A stretch of DNA of 64,000 nt. Origin: an uncultured Treponema sp. GTDB lineage: Bacteria; Spirochaetota; Spirochaetia; Treponematales; Treponemataceae. Where the stretch lies: NCBI GenBank assembly GCA_947166355.1, contig CAMVDX010000002.1, positions 268,361 through 332,360 of the forward strand. Direction: 5' to 3'. This document shows positions 9,491 through 18,733 of this stretch, in pieces. The position numbers and the translations under genes were made by a program. Below the pieces are notes generated by a model. The model worked only from the letters and a program-made list of their open reading frames with translations. It was not told the DNA's origin and made no database searches. Each line of letters opens with the position of its first letter. Positions within the stretch are counted from its first letter, which is position 1.

Positions 9491-10123
9491 GTGTTGAATA
9501 TGGAATTGAAATCAGCAAAAAAAATAAAATCAATTTATTTTCTGATGGTGTTCGGTTTTATTTTTGCGGCACTTGGAATTATTATTACAGCACTAAATCC
9601 GGCTTCAAAACCAATTGATATTCTTAATGTTGTTTCAATTTTTGCACAGTTTATAATAGGACATACAATTATTCTTATAAGCAAAAAAATTACAAAAAAA
9701 TTCTTTCATTTTTTTATAGGTCTTTTGTTTATGGGCTGGAGTATTATCTCCTTTTTAATTGCAGTTGTTCTGTCTTTTACAATTAAAGAAATGTGGCCGA
9801 TGTATGGCGTTGCTGCCGGAGTCGCACTTTTTATTTCTGGGTTATTAAAATATAAGGCTGTGAAATTCGGATACGGTATTCCTTCAGTTGTTCTGTTTGG
9901 AATGGGTGTCTGGTACTCACTTTTCTCAATGCACATTATAAAAATGTCTTTCAGAACTGTTGTTGCAACGCTCGGACCTTTTTTCATGGGCTCTGTTGCG
10001 CTTTTTTTAATTCTGTTCTTCCTGTTGCAGCAGCATCATGAGGAGCTCGTTGTTAAGGACGAGGAAATAGGTGTCTTTTCTGATGAGGAGGCACTGTTTA
10101 ATTCAACATTGGAAGACGATTGA
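9491..10123 (+). CDS. Six-helix integral membrane protein, unknown function
   Basis: This 210-residue protein has about six hydrophobic helices (IYFLMVFGFIFAALGIII, FAQFIIGHTIILIS, IGLLFMGWSIISFLIAVVL, YGVAAGVALFISGLL, SVVLFGMGVWYSLFS, FFMGSVALFLILFFLL) and a short acidic tail. I do not recognise the family. AGGG lies 8 nt upstream of the start. The next gene begins 14 bp after its stop, so the two are likely one transcript. Confidence 0.75.
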   Translation: MLNMELKSAKKIKSIYFLMVFGFIFAALGIIITALNPASKPIDILNVVSIFAQFIIGHTIILISKKITKKFFHFFIGLLFMGWSIISFLIAVVLSFTIKEMWPMYGVAAGVALFISGLLKYKAVKFGYGIPSVVLFGMGVWYSLFSMHIIKMSFRTVVATLGPFFMGSVALFLILFFLLQQHHEELVVKDEEIGVFSDEEALFNSTLEDD

Positions 10124-10136
10124 GAAGGTGAGGGAC

Positions 10137-11894
10137 TTGATAAGAAATGATTTAAAAAAATCAGTTTTTCTCTTTTTTGCTGCACTTCCTCTGTGCGGTT
10201 TTGTTTTTCCGTCTTCCAAAAAAAATCTTATTCCCCGCGAAAATATTTCAGAACAGGAATATGTTACAAAAGGACTGAATGTAGAAGAATCAATAAAACT
10301 GCCTTCAGCTAATAAGGGAAAAAAATCATATTTTTACAAAATAGATCCTGCCGTTCTCGAAAATGTTTATAATGGAAGTCCTGAAAATCTCAGAACCGCA
10401 ATGGCACTTATGAGACAGAATAATTCAAATTTTGACGAGTCTGAAAAAGTGCTTGCTTTTGTTGCTTATTCTATAATGAAGATGGTTTGGACTTCAGAAA
10501 AAATTACCTGGGATGCTCCTTCTGTTACTGAAGATAATCCTTATACCGGGGCGCTTAATTCTGTAGAACGCGGTGTTTTTGATTACAGTACCGGAAATGT
10601 TGATTTTCTTACAACGCTTTTGCCGGCACTCGTAATTGTAAATACCTCAGCTGATTTTTCTGTTTACGAACCGTGTGAAAAAGCCCTGCAGTCAGCACTC
10701 TCTATGGAAAAAGATTCTGTGCTTGCAAATTATCTTGCGGCAGTTCTTTATGAAAAGAAAAAAGATTATGCCACTGCCGAAAAGTATCTTGAAGCAGCTT
10801 ACAATGGTGCTTCAAAAACAGAGGAAATTGCACTTGCATATTCAAGAGTGCTTCGTCTTAACGGAAATCTTGCGCTCGCTTCGAGTGTGCTTGAAAAAAT
10901 CAGTACAAATTCAAGTGATATTTCTGTGCTTAAACAGAATGCCTACATTGCCTTTGCTGCCGGTGATTATGAATCTGCAGAGCTTTATGTAGCACGTGTT
11001 CTTCAGCAGACTCCTAATGATCTTGAATTTCTTTTATTCCGTGCAAAAATTCTTGTTGAAAAGAAAGATTATATTCACGCGGTTTCGCTTCTTGATATGT
11101 ATGCAAGACAGGATAGTTCTTCTATAGAATATCTTGTGCTTCGTGCTCAGGTACAGCTGGACTGGAGTAAAAATACAACCGCCGCAAGTGAAACTGTAGA
11201 AAAGGCTTTGCGCCTCTATCCTGATAATCCGGATGCACTTATGTTTGCGGCACGCATTTCTTCTGAAACAGATTCCCCTGTAGCCGGTAAATATGCAGAT
11301 GAGCTTGCGGCTCGTGTTCTGGAACAAAGGCCTGGAAATCAGGAAGCAATGACTTATGCCCTTGATGGTCTTATTCAGCGTGAAAACTGGCAGGAAGCAT
11401 ATTCTGCAAGTAAAAAACTTATTTCTGCCGGAAGTGTAAGTTCTGCTGTTGTAGAAAAATTTGTTAAGGTCTGTCTTAAGCTCGGAAAGAAAAACGAGGC
11501 GTATGAATTTGCTAAGTCTATGTATGACGCAAATCCTTCTGATGAAACTCTGCTACAGGCATATATTCTTGCATATAGTCAGGTAGGAACCAGGGATGCA
11601 GTTGTAAAATACATAGATTCGCTTATGAATTCGGCATCTCCTAAATTAAAAAGTTATCTGTATTATAGAAGAAGTTACTTACAGCTTACAGAAGAGAAGA
11701 GTCTTGCAGACCTCCGTTCCAGCCTTATTTCAAATCCGCGCAACAGTGATGCACTTTTCCGTCTTTACGAACTCTACTATACAAAACAGGATTACCGCAA
11801 GGCACAGTACTATCTGCGTCAGGTAGTTGCTATAAATCCAAATGATTCTTCTATAAAAAAACTCAATGAAGCATTAACTAAATTAATCCAGTAA
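10137..11894 (+). CDS. Secreted TPR-repeat protein
   Basis: About 585 residues: a signal peptide (KKSVFLFFAALPLCGFVFP) followed by a long array of helical tetratricopeptide-like repeats (for example DYATAEKYLEAAYNGA, DYESAELYVARVLQQTPNDLEFLLFRAKIL, DYRKAQYYLRQVVAINPNDSSI). I chose a TTG start at 10137 because AGAAGG sits 8 nt upstream and it puts Met directly before the charged n-region of the signal peptide; an ATG at 10071 would add 22 unlikely residues and overlap the previous gene by 53 bp. It is a periplasmic protein-interaction scaffold by architecture; partners are unknown. Confidence 0.83.
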   Translation: MIRNDLKKSVFLFFAALPLCGFVFPSSKKNLIPRENISEQEYVTKGLNVEESIKLPSANKGKKSYFYKIDPAVLENVYNGSPENLRTAMALMRQNNSNFDESEKVLAFVAYSIMKMVWTSEKITWDAPSVTEDNPYTGALNSVERGVFDYSTGNVDFLTTLLPALVIVNTSADFSVYEPCEKALQSALSMEKDSVLANYLAAVLYEKKKDYATAEKYLEAAYNGASKTEEIALAYSRVLRLNGNLALASSVLEKISTNSSDISVLKQNAYIAFAAGDYESAELYVARVLQQTPNDLEFLLFRAKILVEKKDYIHAVSLLDMYARQDSSSIEYLVLRAQVQLDWSKNTTAASETVEKALRLYPDNPDALMFAARISSETDSPVAGKYADELAARVLEQRPGNQEAMTYALDGLIQRENWQEAYSASKKLISAGSVSSAVVEKFVKVCLKLGKKNEAYEFAKSMYDANPSDETLLQAYILAYSQVGTRDAVVKYIDSLMNSASPKLKSYLYYRRSYLQLTEEKSLADLRSSLISNPRNSDALFRLYELYYTKQDYRKAQYYLRQVVAINPNDSSIKKLNEALTKLIQ

Positions 11895-11897
11895 ATT

Positions 11898-12059
11898 TGA
11901 AAATAAACAAACTTTGACTGTGGGACGCAGGCAAAAAGAATAAGGGGGGACCCCGCCAGCGGCCACGCGAGCGAAGCAAGCGTGGGTAAGCGAAAGGTGG
12001 GGGGATAACTTATTTTTTTGCCGTCGCTGGGACCCGCAGGCGAAGTTTGTTTATTTTCA
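11898..12059. repeat. Foldback element A (17-bp perfect arms)
   Basis: Outer arms TGAAAATAAACAAACTT (11898-11914) and its exact reverse complement (12043-12059) enclose about 128 bp. The core contains GTGGGACGCAGG, the small hairpin CCACGC-GAGCGAAGCAA-GCGTGG and CTGGGACCCGCAGGC. The same core recurs in element G (62325-62483) but with entirely different outer arms. It fills most of the gap between the TPR gene and yajC. Confidence 0.9.
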
Positions 12060-12174
12060 TGTATTCGGAAAATTGTTTATTTAGTTAATTCTCCATTGAT
12101 TACTAGATTAAATCGTGTTATAATTTTTAGACTGATTTTATAATCAGATTTTAAAAACAGGATGGAAATGTATT

Positions 12175-12606
12175 ATGTCATTTATCCCATTTTTGCAGGC
12201 TGGAGGAGCAGCAAGCGCATCTACTTCTGGGTCGCTTATCGGTAGTCTTCTTCCTTTTCTGCTCATTATCGTAATCTTTTATCTCTTTTTGATTCGTCCA
12301 CAGAACAAGAAGCAGAAGGAAACTCAGAAAATGCTCGACGCATTGAAGAAGGGCGACAAAGTAATCACAATCGGAGGAATCCACGGAACTGTATCTTCTG
12401 TAAAAGAAAATACTGTAATCGTAAAAGTTGATGATGACTGCAAGCTCGAATTCAACCGCACTGCAATTTCTTCTGTTGAGCTCACAGAAGCTGAAAAAGC
12501 AAAGCTTGCCGAAGAAGCAAAGAGCAAAAAACTTTTTAAAGGTAAAAAATCTTCAGACGCTGCAGCAGATGCAAAGGCCGCAGAAACAGCTGAAGAAAAC
12601 AAATAA
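12175..12606 (+). CDS. yajC: Preprotein translocase subunit YajC
   Basis: 143 residues with one membrane helix (LLPFLLIIVIFYLFLIRP) followed by the YajC signature RPQNKKQKETQKMLDALKKGDKVITIGGIHGTV. The C-terminal tail is Ala/Lys/Glu rich and longer than in E. coli. YajC joins SecDF in the inner-membrane complex that assists Sec export. It is followed after 17 bp by secD. Confidence 0.95.
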   Translation: MSFIPFLQAGGAASASTSGSLIGSLLPFLLIIVIFYLFLIRPQNKKQKETQKMLDALKKGDKVITIGGIHGTVSSVKENTVIVKVDDDCKLEFNRTAISSVELTEAEKAKLAEEAKSKKLFKGKKSSDAAADAKAAETAEENK

Positions 12607-12623
12607 TTGGAGTCTATAAAAAA

Positions 12624-14360
12624 ATGAACAAGAGAACTCGTTTATTGGTTCTGCTGGCTGTTATTGCCCTTTGTTTCGTTTTCTTGTGGCCATCTATCAG
12701 CTGGTATGCAAGAACACCAAAGGAAGTTCAGCAGCTTGCCCTTGGTTCAACAGAGAACATTAAGAATTATGCTGAACTTAAGGCTGCAGAAGATGTACGC
12801 ACAATCAAAAAGCTTGATTTGTCATCAGTTATTTCTGATGAATATTCATGGCTTAAAAAAGATGTAAGCAAGAGATACAAAACTCTTGATAAGAAGGTTC
12901 CTGCTGAACTCACATGGAAAGATGTTCTTTCTGCTTATGACAGCGAACTTGATTTTATGTCTGCTTTCCAGACACGATATCGTGAAGAAATTCTTAAGGC
13001 AAAGCATTATTATGAGAACTCGGTAAAGCTTGGTCTTGATCTTTCTGGTGGTATGAACATTATCGTTAAGGCAGATTTGGACGCAGCCCTTGAGTCTATG
13101 GGTGATGCTGTAGCAAGTGAAGATGCAGCTGAATTCAAAAAAGAAGCAATGGCTAATGCAATCGATAATCTTTCAAGCCGTATCGATAAATTTGGTCTTA
13201 CTTCACCTGTTATCCGCCAGCAGGGCGATGACAGAATCTACATTGAAATTCCTGGTGCTGCTCAGGCAGACGCAATCAATACATTGATTATGGGTAAGGG
13301 TATTTTGAACTTCCGTCTTGTTGATACAGAAGCAACAAATGCTTTCAAAGCTTACTATACTCAGAACCCGGCAACAACCTTTAATGCAATCGGCGAATTG
13401 ATGGATCCTTCTGTTATTCCTGCCGACTGCGAAGTATTCGGTGAATATACAAAAGATGAATATGGTCTTGATGAGCGTTATGACTGGGTTGTTGTAAAGA
13501 AGGAAATTGCCCTTGACGGTCAGCATGTAAAATCTGCAACAGTTGGTGCAGATGAGTTTACAAACCAGCCTGAAGTTCACTTTAACCTCGACAGTGAAGG
13601 TGCTGTAATTTTCGGTGACTTCACAGGTGCTCATGTTGGCGAAAATCTTGCTATCGTAAGTGATAATAAAGTTAAATCAAATGCACGTATTCAGACTGCA
13701 ATTACCGGTGGCTCAGTTTCACTTTCTGGTGGCTTCAGCTATGAAGAAGCAGACAATATCAAGAAGGTGCTTCAGACAGCATGGCTCAACGTTCCGCTCG
13801 AAGTTGAAAGTCAGCAGGTAATTGGTGCTTCTCTTGGTGAAGATGCAATTCGTGCCGGTGCTAAGGCTATTCTCCTTGGTCTCGGTCTTATTCTTATCTT
13901 TATGTTGATTTACTACAAGGCTTCTGGTATCAACGCTGTAGTTGCTCAGGTTTTGAACCTCTTTATGATGTTCTCTATTCTTTCTGCTTTCAATCTTACA
14001 CTTACACTTTCTTCTATTGCCGGTATGATTCTTACAATCGGTATGGCGGTAGATGCTAATGTTTTGATTTTTGAACGCATTAAGGAAGAGCTCCGCCAGG
14101 GTAAGAGCCGTCCTGCTGCTATTGCAATGGGTTTTGATAACGCATTCTGGGCAATTATGGACTCTAACATTACAACATTCATCGCTGCTATCTTCCTGAG
14201 TCAGCTCGGAACTGGTGCTATCCAGGGCTTTGCTGTTTCTCTTGCAATCGGTGTTGTATCATCTGTATTTACTGCTTTGTTCGTATCTCGCTTGATTTTC
14301 GACTTTGATACAGATGTTCTTCATGCTAAGAAAGTAAGCATTGGTTGGGGGATTAAATAA
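12624..14360 (+). CDS. secD: Protein translocase subunit SecD
   Basis: 578 residues. One N-terminal helix is followed by a large periplasmic region with an extra charged segment (about 50-130) before the conserved GLDLSGGMNIIV. The periplasmic P1 domain (SSRIDKFGLTSPVIRQQGDDRIYIEIPGA) precedes a C-terminal five-helix RND-type domain with GMAVDANVLIFERIKEELRQG and NITTFIAAIFL. With SecF it uses the proton gradient to pull proteins out of SecYEG. Its last base is shared with the secF start (TAATG), showing tight coupling. Confidence 0.96.
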   Translation: MNKRTRLLVLLAVIALCFVFLWPSISWYARTPKEVQQLALGSTENIKNYAELKAAEDVRTIKKLDLSSVISDEYSWLKKDVSKRYKTLDKKVPAELTWKDVLSAYDSELDFMSAFQTRYREEILKAKHYYENSVKLGLDLSGGMNIIVKADLDAALESMGDAVASEDAAEFKKEAMANAIDNLSSRIDKFGLTSPVIRQQGDDRIYIEIPGAAQADAINTLIMGKGILNFRLVDTEATNAFKAYYTQNPATTFNAIGELMDPSVIPADCEVFGEYTKDEYGLDERYDWVVVKKEIALDGQHVKSATVGADEFTNQPEVHFNLDSEGAVIFGDFTGAHVGENLAIVSDNKVKSNARIQTAITGGSVSLSGGFSYEEADNIKKVLQTAWLNVPLEVESQQVIGASLGEDAIRAGAKAILLGLGLILIFMLIYYKASGINAVVAQVLNLFMMFSILSAFNLTLTLSSIAGMILTIGMAVDANVLIFERIKEELRQGKSRPAAIAMGFDNAFWAIMDSNITTFIAAIFLSQLGTGAIQGFAVSLAIGVVSSVFTALFVSRLIFDFDTDVLHAKKVSIGWGIK

Positions 14361-15577
14361 TGAAAAAGACAATTAACTTTAATAAAGGCTTCCTTCCAGC
14401 TGCTATTTTAAGCTGTGCAATTATTGTATTTGGTATTGTCGGATTCTTTGTAAAAGGAATTAATCTTGGTCTGGACTTCCGCCCAGGTCTTATTGAAGAG
14501 ATTCGTGTAGCAGAGCCTGTCGCAGAAATTTCTTATAAGGGTTCTGCAAACGTTTCTATGGATCTTTCTGCCGGTCAGATGGATATAATCATTTCTGGTA
14601 CTGGTGCTGATAACGAAACACGTTCCTTCAACTTTGCAGTTCTCAAGACTGTTGGTGAACTTGCTGCCGAAGTAAATAAGCTTGCTGATGTTACAATGAC
14701 TGTAAAGAATGCTTCTTATGATTCTACAAAGCTCTTCTTGAACTCTGCCGTTACAAATCAGCTTACTTCTACACCTATTTACATTTATCCGGCTGGTACT
14801 TCTGAAATTACAACAGATGATATCCGTAACGCTCTTGGCGAGGTTGGCGGAAACATCAAGCAGCTTGGTACTGGTGCAGATGCTTCTTACCAGATTCGTA
14901 TGGGTGTAAGCGAAGGCGATGCTCAGAATGAGATTCAGTCTTCTATTAATGATAAGCTTTACAAGGCCTTTGGAAAAGAGAAGGTAGCTATCGTAAAGAC
15001 AGACTTCATTGGTGCTGGTATGTCTAAATCAACATCTATTAAGTCTATCATCATGTTCATTGCAGTAGTTGGACTTATCTGGCTCTATGCAACAATCCGC
15101 TTCCACTGGGACTTTGCCCTTGGTTCGGTAATTGCCCTGATTCATGATACTTTGATTATGTTCACCTTCATCATCTGGACTCAGATGGAATTCTCTTCTA
15201 CTGTTCTTGCTGCCGTTCTTACAATCGTAGGTTATTCTATCAACGCTACAGTCGTAATTTTGGACCGCGTTCGTTACAACCTTAAGATGATGCCGGAAGC
15301 TAAGACCTTCAACGAGATTCTGAACAAGTCTTTGAGCGATACATTCACACGTTCTGTTCTGACAACAGTAACAACATTGTTCGCTGTAGTTTCTCTCTTT
15401 GTATTTACAAGCGGAAGCATTAAAGACTTCTCTCTGGCAATGATTGTCGGCTTGATTTGCGGTATGTATTCTTCTATCTTCATTTCAAGCGGCTTTATCA
15501 GTTCAACTCGAAAGAACTGGAAGTCAGAGTATGGTGTTCACCACTCACTCAAACATGTTCGTGCTGACGATGTGTAA
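14360..15577 (+). CDS. secF: Protein translocase subunit SecF
   Basis: 405 residues. The N-terminal helix is followed by GINLGLDFRPG and a periplasmic domain, longer than usual between about 60 and 200, then the RND membrane domain with VGYSINATVVILDRVRYNL and SLSDTFTRSVLTTVTTL. It partners with SecD and YajC encoded just upstream. The operon ends in a region of palindromes and a bidirectional terminator before the convergent pyruvate kinase gene. Confidence 0.95.
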   Translation: MKKTINFNKGFLPAAILSCAIIVFGIVGFFVKGINLGLDFRPGLIEEIRVAEPVAEISYKGSANVSMDLSAGQMDIIISGTGADNETRSFNFAVLKTVGELAAEVNKLADVTMTVKNASYDSTKLFLNSAVTNQLTSTPIYIYPAGTSEITTDDIRNALGEVGGNIKQLGTGADASYQIRMGVSEGDAQNEIQSSINDKLYKAFGKEKVAIVKTDFIGAGMSKSTSIKSIIMFIAVVGLIWLYATIRFHWDFALGSVIALIHDTLIMFTFIIWTQMEFSSTVLAAVLTIVGYSINATVVILDRVRYNLKMMPEAKTFNEILNKSLSDTFTRSVLTTVTTLFAVVSLFVFTSGSIKDFSLAMIVGLICGMYSSIFISSGFISSTRKNWKSEYGVHHSLKHVRADDV

Positions 15578-15651
15578 GGCCGCTGGCGGCCGGTGTTCAA
15601 TAGCAAAGCGTTAAAAAAATTGCGAAAGCAATTTTTAGCTTTACCATTGAA
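15578..15651. repeat. Palindromic element after secF
   Basis: GGCCGC-TG-GCGGCC begins 2 bp after the secF stop. A nested hairpin follows (15596-15651): outer TTCAAT/ATTGAA, middle AAAGC/GCTTT and inner AAAAATTGC-GAAA-GCAATTTTT with a GAAA tetraloop. It may protect the secF 3' end or form part of the transcription stop. Confidence 0.75.
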
Positions 15652-15681
15652 TAATAAATTGTGACATCAGTCAAATATAAT

Positions 15682-15720
15682 AAAACCTGCGGCTGTCATA
15701 ACCGCAGGTTTTATTTTTTA
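15682..15720. terminator. Bidirectional intrinsic terminator between secF and pyk
   Basis: An 11-bp stem AAAACCTGCGG / CCGCAGGTTTT has a 9-nt loop and A-rich and T-rich flanks (TTATTTTTTA on the right). It can stop secF transcription on the plus strand and pyruvate kinase transcription on the minus strand. Confidence 0.88.
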
Positions 15721-15755
15721 CAGGCAGGTCTTTTTTTTACAAGATGATAGCAGAC

Positions 15756-17573
15756 TTATAATATGCCCTCATAAACAAGCTGGTCCTGTCCGTCTATTGT
15801 AACAATCCTTCCATTTTCAATGGATTTATCTGCTTTTCCTATTTCTGAAATCCATACTAAATCCGGGTTTACCAGCGAAATTGTTTCTTCGGAAAGTTCA
15901 TTTTTGCCGGAGCTGATTACTCCATCAACAACGCGGAGAACCGGAATCCAGTCTTCCGTGATTGCCGGACACATGAGGATTTCTCCCTTTTTGCGGCGGA
16001 TGGATGTTACAAAATCTTCCGGGGAACTGGCCTTTACAATTCGGCCAGACTTCTTCTGACTCCTTTCTGGATGCCCGCCGTTTCTTCCTCTTGCAAGAAT
16101 GTTTCCCATTATGAGGACACGGATTGTGTTTACGGGAATTGAGCTTTGCAGCGGTATTCCGGCACATAAGATTATTTTGTCGCCAAAATCAGAAAGCTTT
16201 GCATCCATCATTGTCTTTACTGCATTCTGAATCATCTCTTCGCTGTCGTCTGCAATTTTCGGCATGCATAAAGGAGTGATTCCCCAATTTAAAAGAAGCT
16301 TTCTTTGTACGGCCTTGTCTGGGGTAACTGCAATAATAGACTGGTCGGGGCGGAATGAGCTTATCATTGTCGCTGTATGCCCGCTTAAGGTCGGAACAAG
16401 TATTGCGCCGGCTTTTATATTTTTAGCCGTAAGGTAGGTCATTTCTGCCATTGTCTGGCCGACCGTTTTTGCAAGATTTTCCGGTAAGTCCTGCTGCATC
16501 TTTTTTCTGTAGTCTTCACTTTCTTCTACTGTTCGTGCAATGCGGGCCATGGTTTCTACGGCTTCGGCAGGGTAACTTCCGCTAGCAGTTTCTCCGGAAA
16601 GCATGACCGCGTCCGTTCCGTCAAAAATGGCGTTTGCCACATCTGTAAGCTCTGCTCTTGTAGGTCTTGGATTCATAATCATGGAGTCAAGCATCTGCGT
16701 TGCGGTAATTACAGGCTTTCCTGCCTTTCTGCATACGGAAATTATGTGCTTCTGGGCCAGAGGAATGCGCTCTGTCGGGAGCTGGACTCCTAAATCGCCC
16801 CGGGCAACCATAATTCCGTCAGCGGCATCTGCAATTTCCTTTATGTTATTCAGGCCTTCTTCATTTTCAATTTTTGCTATTATCCTCATGTCTGAGCCAA
16901 GGCTTTCAAGGTATCTTTTGATTTCATGTACTTCCGATGGAAAGCTTACAAAGCTGGCCGCTATAAAATCGCATTTCATTTCTGCTGCAAAGGCAATGTC
17001 CGCCTTGTCCTGCTCGCTCATAATTGGAAGTCTTGCATGCATGCCTATAAGGTTTACGTTTTTCTTACTTCCGATTTTTGCTGAATTTGCAGCGATTGCA
17101 TTTACATGGTCGCCTTCAACATTCAGAAGGTCCAGCTCAAGAAGTCCGTCTGCAATAAGAACCTTTATTTTCTTTTTAGGTTCTTTTTCAAGTGCTTCCT
17201 TTGTCCGGGAAATAAAGTCTTTCCAGTTCAGAGAGATGACCGCTGCTTTTGTTTCTGAGGCTGCAGTGGTGAAGCTGCCGTCTGTTTTCAGGCATACATG
17301 GTCGCCTTTGGAAATTAAAACTGTTTTTCCGTTTTCCACATCGCCGGTTCGGATTTCCGGCCCCTTGGTGTCCATCATAAGGGCAACAGGAATTGCTAGC
17401 TGGCTTGAAAGCCTGCGAACCCGTTCCATCTGTTGTCTGTGATATTCATGCGTGCCATGGGAAAAATTAAAGCGTGCAATATTCATGCCGTTTTTTATGA
17501 TTTTTGAAAGAGTTTCATCATCTTCTGTCGTAGGTCCCATGGAGCATACAATTTTTGTTTTCAGTGGTTTCAT
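15756..17573 (-). CDS. pyk: Pyruvate kinase with extra C-terminal domain
   Basis: 605 residues, longer than the usual 470-480. The catalytic part has KIVCSMGPTTED, NGMNIARFNFSHGTHEYH, MMDTKGPEIRTG, IAKIENEEGLNNI, ARGDLGVQLP and TATQMLDSMIMNPRPTRAE. It makes ATP and pyruvate from phosphoenolpyruvate in glycolysis. The last ~95 residues after a basic linker (GGHPERSQKKSGR) resemble the swivelling domain of PEP-utilising enzymes (GEILMCPAITEDWIPVLRVVDGVIS) but lack the phosphohistidine motif. GAAGGA lies upstream of the start. It is transcribed towards secF and ends at the shared terminator. Confidence 0.95.
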   Translation of the reverse strand: MKPLKTKIVCSMGPTTEDDETLSKIIKNGMNIARFNFSHGTHEYHRQQMERVRRLSSQLAIPVALMMDTKGPEIRTGDVENGKTVLISKGDHVCLKTDGSFTTAASETKAAVISLNWKDFISRTKEALEKEPKKKIKVLIADGLLELDLLNVEGDHVNAIAANSAKIGSKKNVNLIGMHARLPIMSEQDKADIAFAAEMKCDFIAASFVSFPSEVHEIKRYLESLGSDMRIIAKIENEEGLNNIKEIADAADGIMVARGDLGVQLPTERIPLAQKHIISVCRKAGKPVITATQMLDSMIMNPRPTRAELTDVANAIFDGTDAVMLSGETASGSYPAEAVETMARIARTVEESEDYRKKMQQDLPENLAKTVGQTMAEMTYLTAKNIKAGAILVPTLSGHTATMISSFRPDQSIIAVTPDKAVQRKLLLNWGITPLCMPKIADDSEEMIQNAVKTMMDAKLSDFGDKIILCAGIPLQSSIPVNTIRVLIMGNILARGRNGGHPERSQKKSGRIVKASSPEDFVTSIRRKKGEILMCPAITEDWIPVLRVVDGVISSGKNELSEETISLVNPDLVWISEIGKADKSIENGRIVTIDGQDQLVYEGIL

Positions 17574-17608
17574 TATATAAGTCCTTCATAAAAAAAATCT
17601 TCCTTAAA

Positions 17609-17718
17609 ATCAAATACCGCAGGTTGTTTCAACAACCGAGGATATTTGATTAACAATATAAGAGTTTCGCAAGAAACTCTTAGTTAAATTGAATGGCGAT
17701 ATTTTAGCCATTCAATTT
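17609..17718. repeat. Three consecutive hairpins upstream of pyk
   Basis: ATCAAAT...ATTTGAT (17609-17649) encloses GGTTGTT-TC-AACAACC; then AAGAGTTTC-GCAA-GAAACTCTT; then AAATTGAATGGC (17686-17697) pairs with GCCATTCAATTT (17707-17718), which overlaps the 3' end of the gene at 17712-18182. The last hairpin may terminate that gene, and the first two would lie in the pyk leader. Confidence 0.7.
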
Positions 17719-18182
17719 AAACATTCATAATCATAAAAAGAAATGCCTTTCTCTTGCAGAAAAGCCGGTGAAAAAATATCTGAAAGCTCAGGCCCTTTAC
17801 TGCCAGCCTGGGGGTGAAGTCTGCGATAGCTTGAGCTTGTAAAAGCTGTCAGACCTTCAAGAAGCATGGCAATCCGCTTGAGAGAAAAGTCGTTTGGTCC
17901 TGTATACGCAATCATTGCATATGTTTTACCGTTTTTTCCTGCGGTTATGGAAGCACAAATATGCTTTACCCCTCTTGTTGGAGCATGATAAATTTTAAGC
18001 AGCTTGTTTATATCTGCATTTCTGTTTAGAATTGTATCGTTCATATCTTTTTCAAAGAGTTTTTTGTCGCTTATGCAGCCGCTCTCTGTTATTGTATTAA
18101 ATAAATTCTGGATTATTTCATGCTCCGTGCAGTTGTCCTGCATGGGAGCAAATACAACCCATGGTTTGACCTCTTTTTCCAT
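17712..18182 (-). CDS. Conserved-looking hypothetical protein, 156 aa
   Basis: I do not recognise a family. No signal peptide or membrane helix is seen, so it is predicted to be cytoplasmic. The middle (ICASITAGKNGKTYAMIAYTGPNDFSLKRIAMLLEGLTAF) reads like a small alpha/beta domain. A good ribosome-binding site (AAGGAAGA) precedes the start. It lies divergent from nothing and co-oriented with pyk, separated by three hairpins; a shared transcript is possible. Confidence 0.65.
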   Translation of the reverse strand: MEKEVKPWVVFAPMQDNCTEHEIIQNLFNTITESGCISDKKLFEKDMNDTILNRNADINKLLKIYHAPTRGVKHICASITAGKNGKTYAMIAYTGPNDFSLKRIAMLLEGLTAFTSSSYRRLHPQAGSKGPELSDIFSPAFLQEKGISFYDYECLN

Positions 18183-18231
18183 AGTGTCTTCCTTAATGAG
18201 ATTATAGTTTGTATCTGGAAAAAAAGAGGCT

Positions 18232-18597
18232 TTAGAATAAAGTCTCGGTTAATGAAACCGATGATAAAAATTTGTTTCTGTATTTTTTAAAAGAAAAAAT
18301 GCTTATGAAAACTATAATTCCTAACAGGAATAAATTTAGGATGTAATGAATGGCAAGTGAATAAAAATTTGATTTTAGCTTGGAGAAGGTTATTAGGGAA
18401 TTGAGATTTTTAAAAAAGTCAGTATCGATTGTGAATAAGAGGGGACTTGTGTGAATCGGCATGCATAAATATGAGTTGCTGCCTGTGTTCAAATGAAAAA
18501 ACGGTGTCTCCTGCAAATCATTTTTTGCATCATAATGATTTGCACATAGTAAAAAGAGAATAAGGAAAAGGGAAATAACTTTATTCGGCTTATTCAT
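18232..18597 (-). CDS. Small exported or membrane protein, 121 aa
   Basis: An N-terminal signal-like helix (VISLFLILFLLCANHYDA) and a second helix near residues 84-104 (YILNLFLLGIIVFISIFSF) followed by a basic stretch are visible. The upstream ribosome-binding site is weak. No family is recognised. The composition and unbroken frame fit a real gene, but it could be a chance frame in AT-rich DNA. Confidence 0.5.
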   Translation of the reverse strand: MNKPNKVISLFLILFLLCANHYDAKNDLQETPFFHLNTGSNSYLCMPIHTSPLLFTIDTDFFKNLNSLITFSKLKSNFYSLAIHYILNLFLLGIIVFISIFSFKKYRNKFLSSVSLTETLF

Positions 18598-18733
18598 AAA
18601 AACAGAATAGCGTTTTTTTTATATGTTGGAAAGACTTTTTACTTATATGCTTGTCAGAATAATAAAAGCCGCGTGGGGCAAGAAAGGTTTTTGTATGTTT
18701 GTAGAAGTCGATTAATTATGATATTCTTGAAAT

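Noticed and set aside
11898..12059. Integron attC sites as an explanation for the foldback elements
   Set aside because: Structure-conserved hairpins recall attC, but the core-site motifs GTTRRRY and RYYYAAC are not present at the arm ends and no integrase is nearby.
16603..17442. 279-codon plus-strand frame opposite pyruvate kinase
   Set aside because: Antisense shadow of a well-supported gene.
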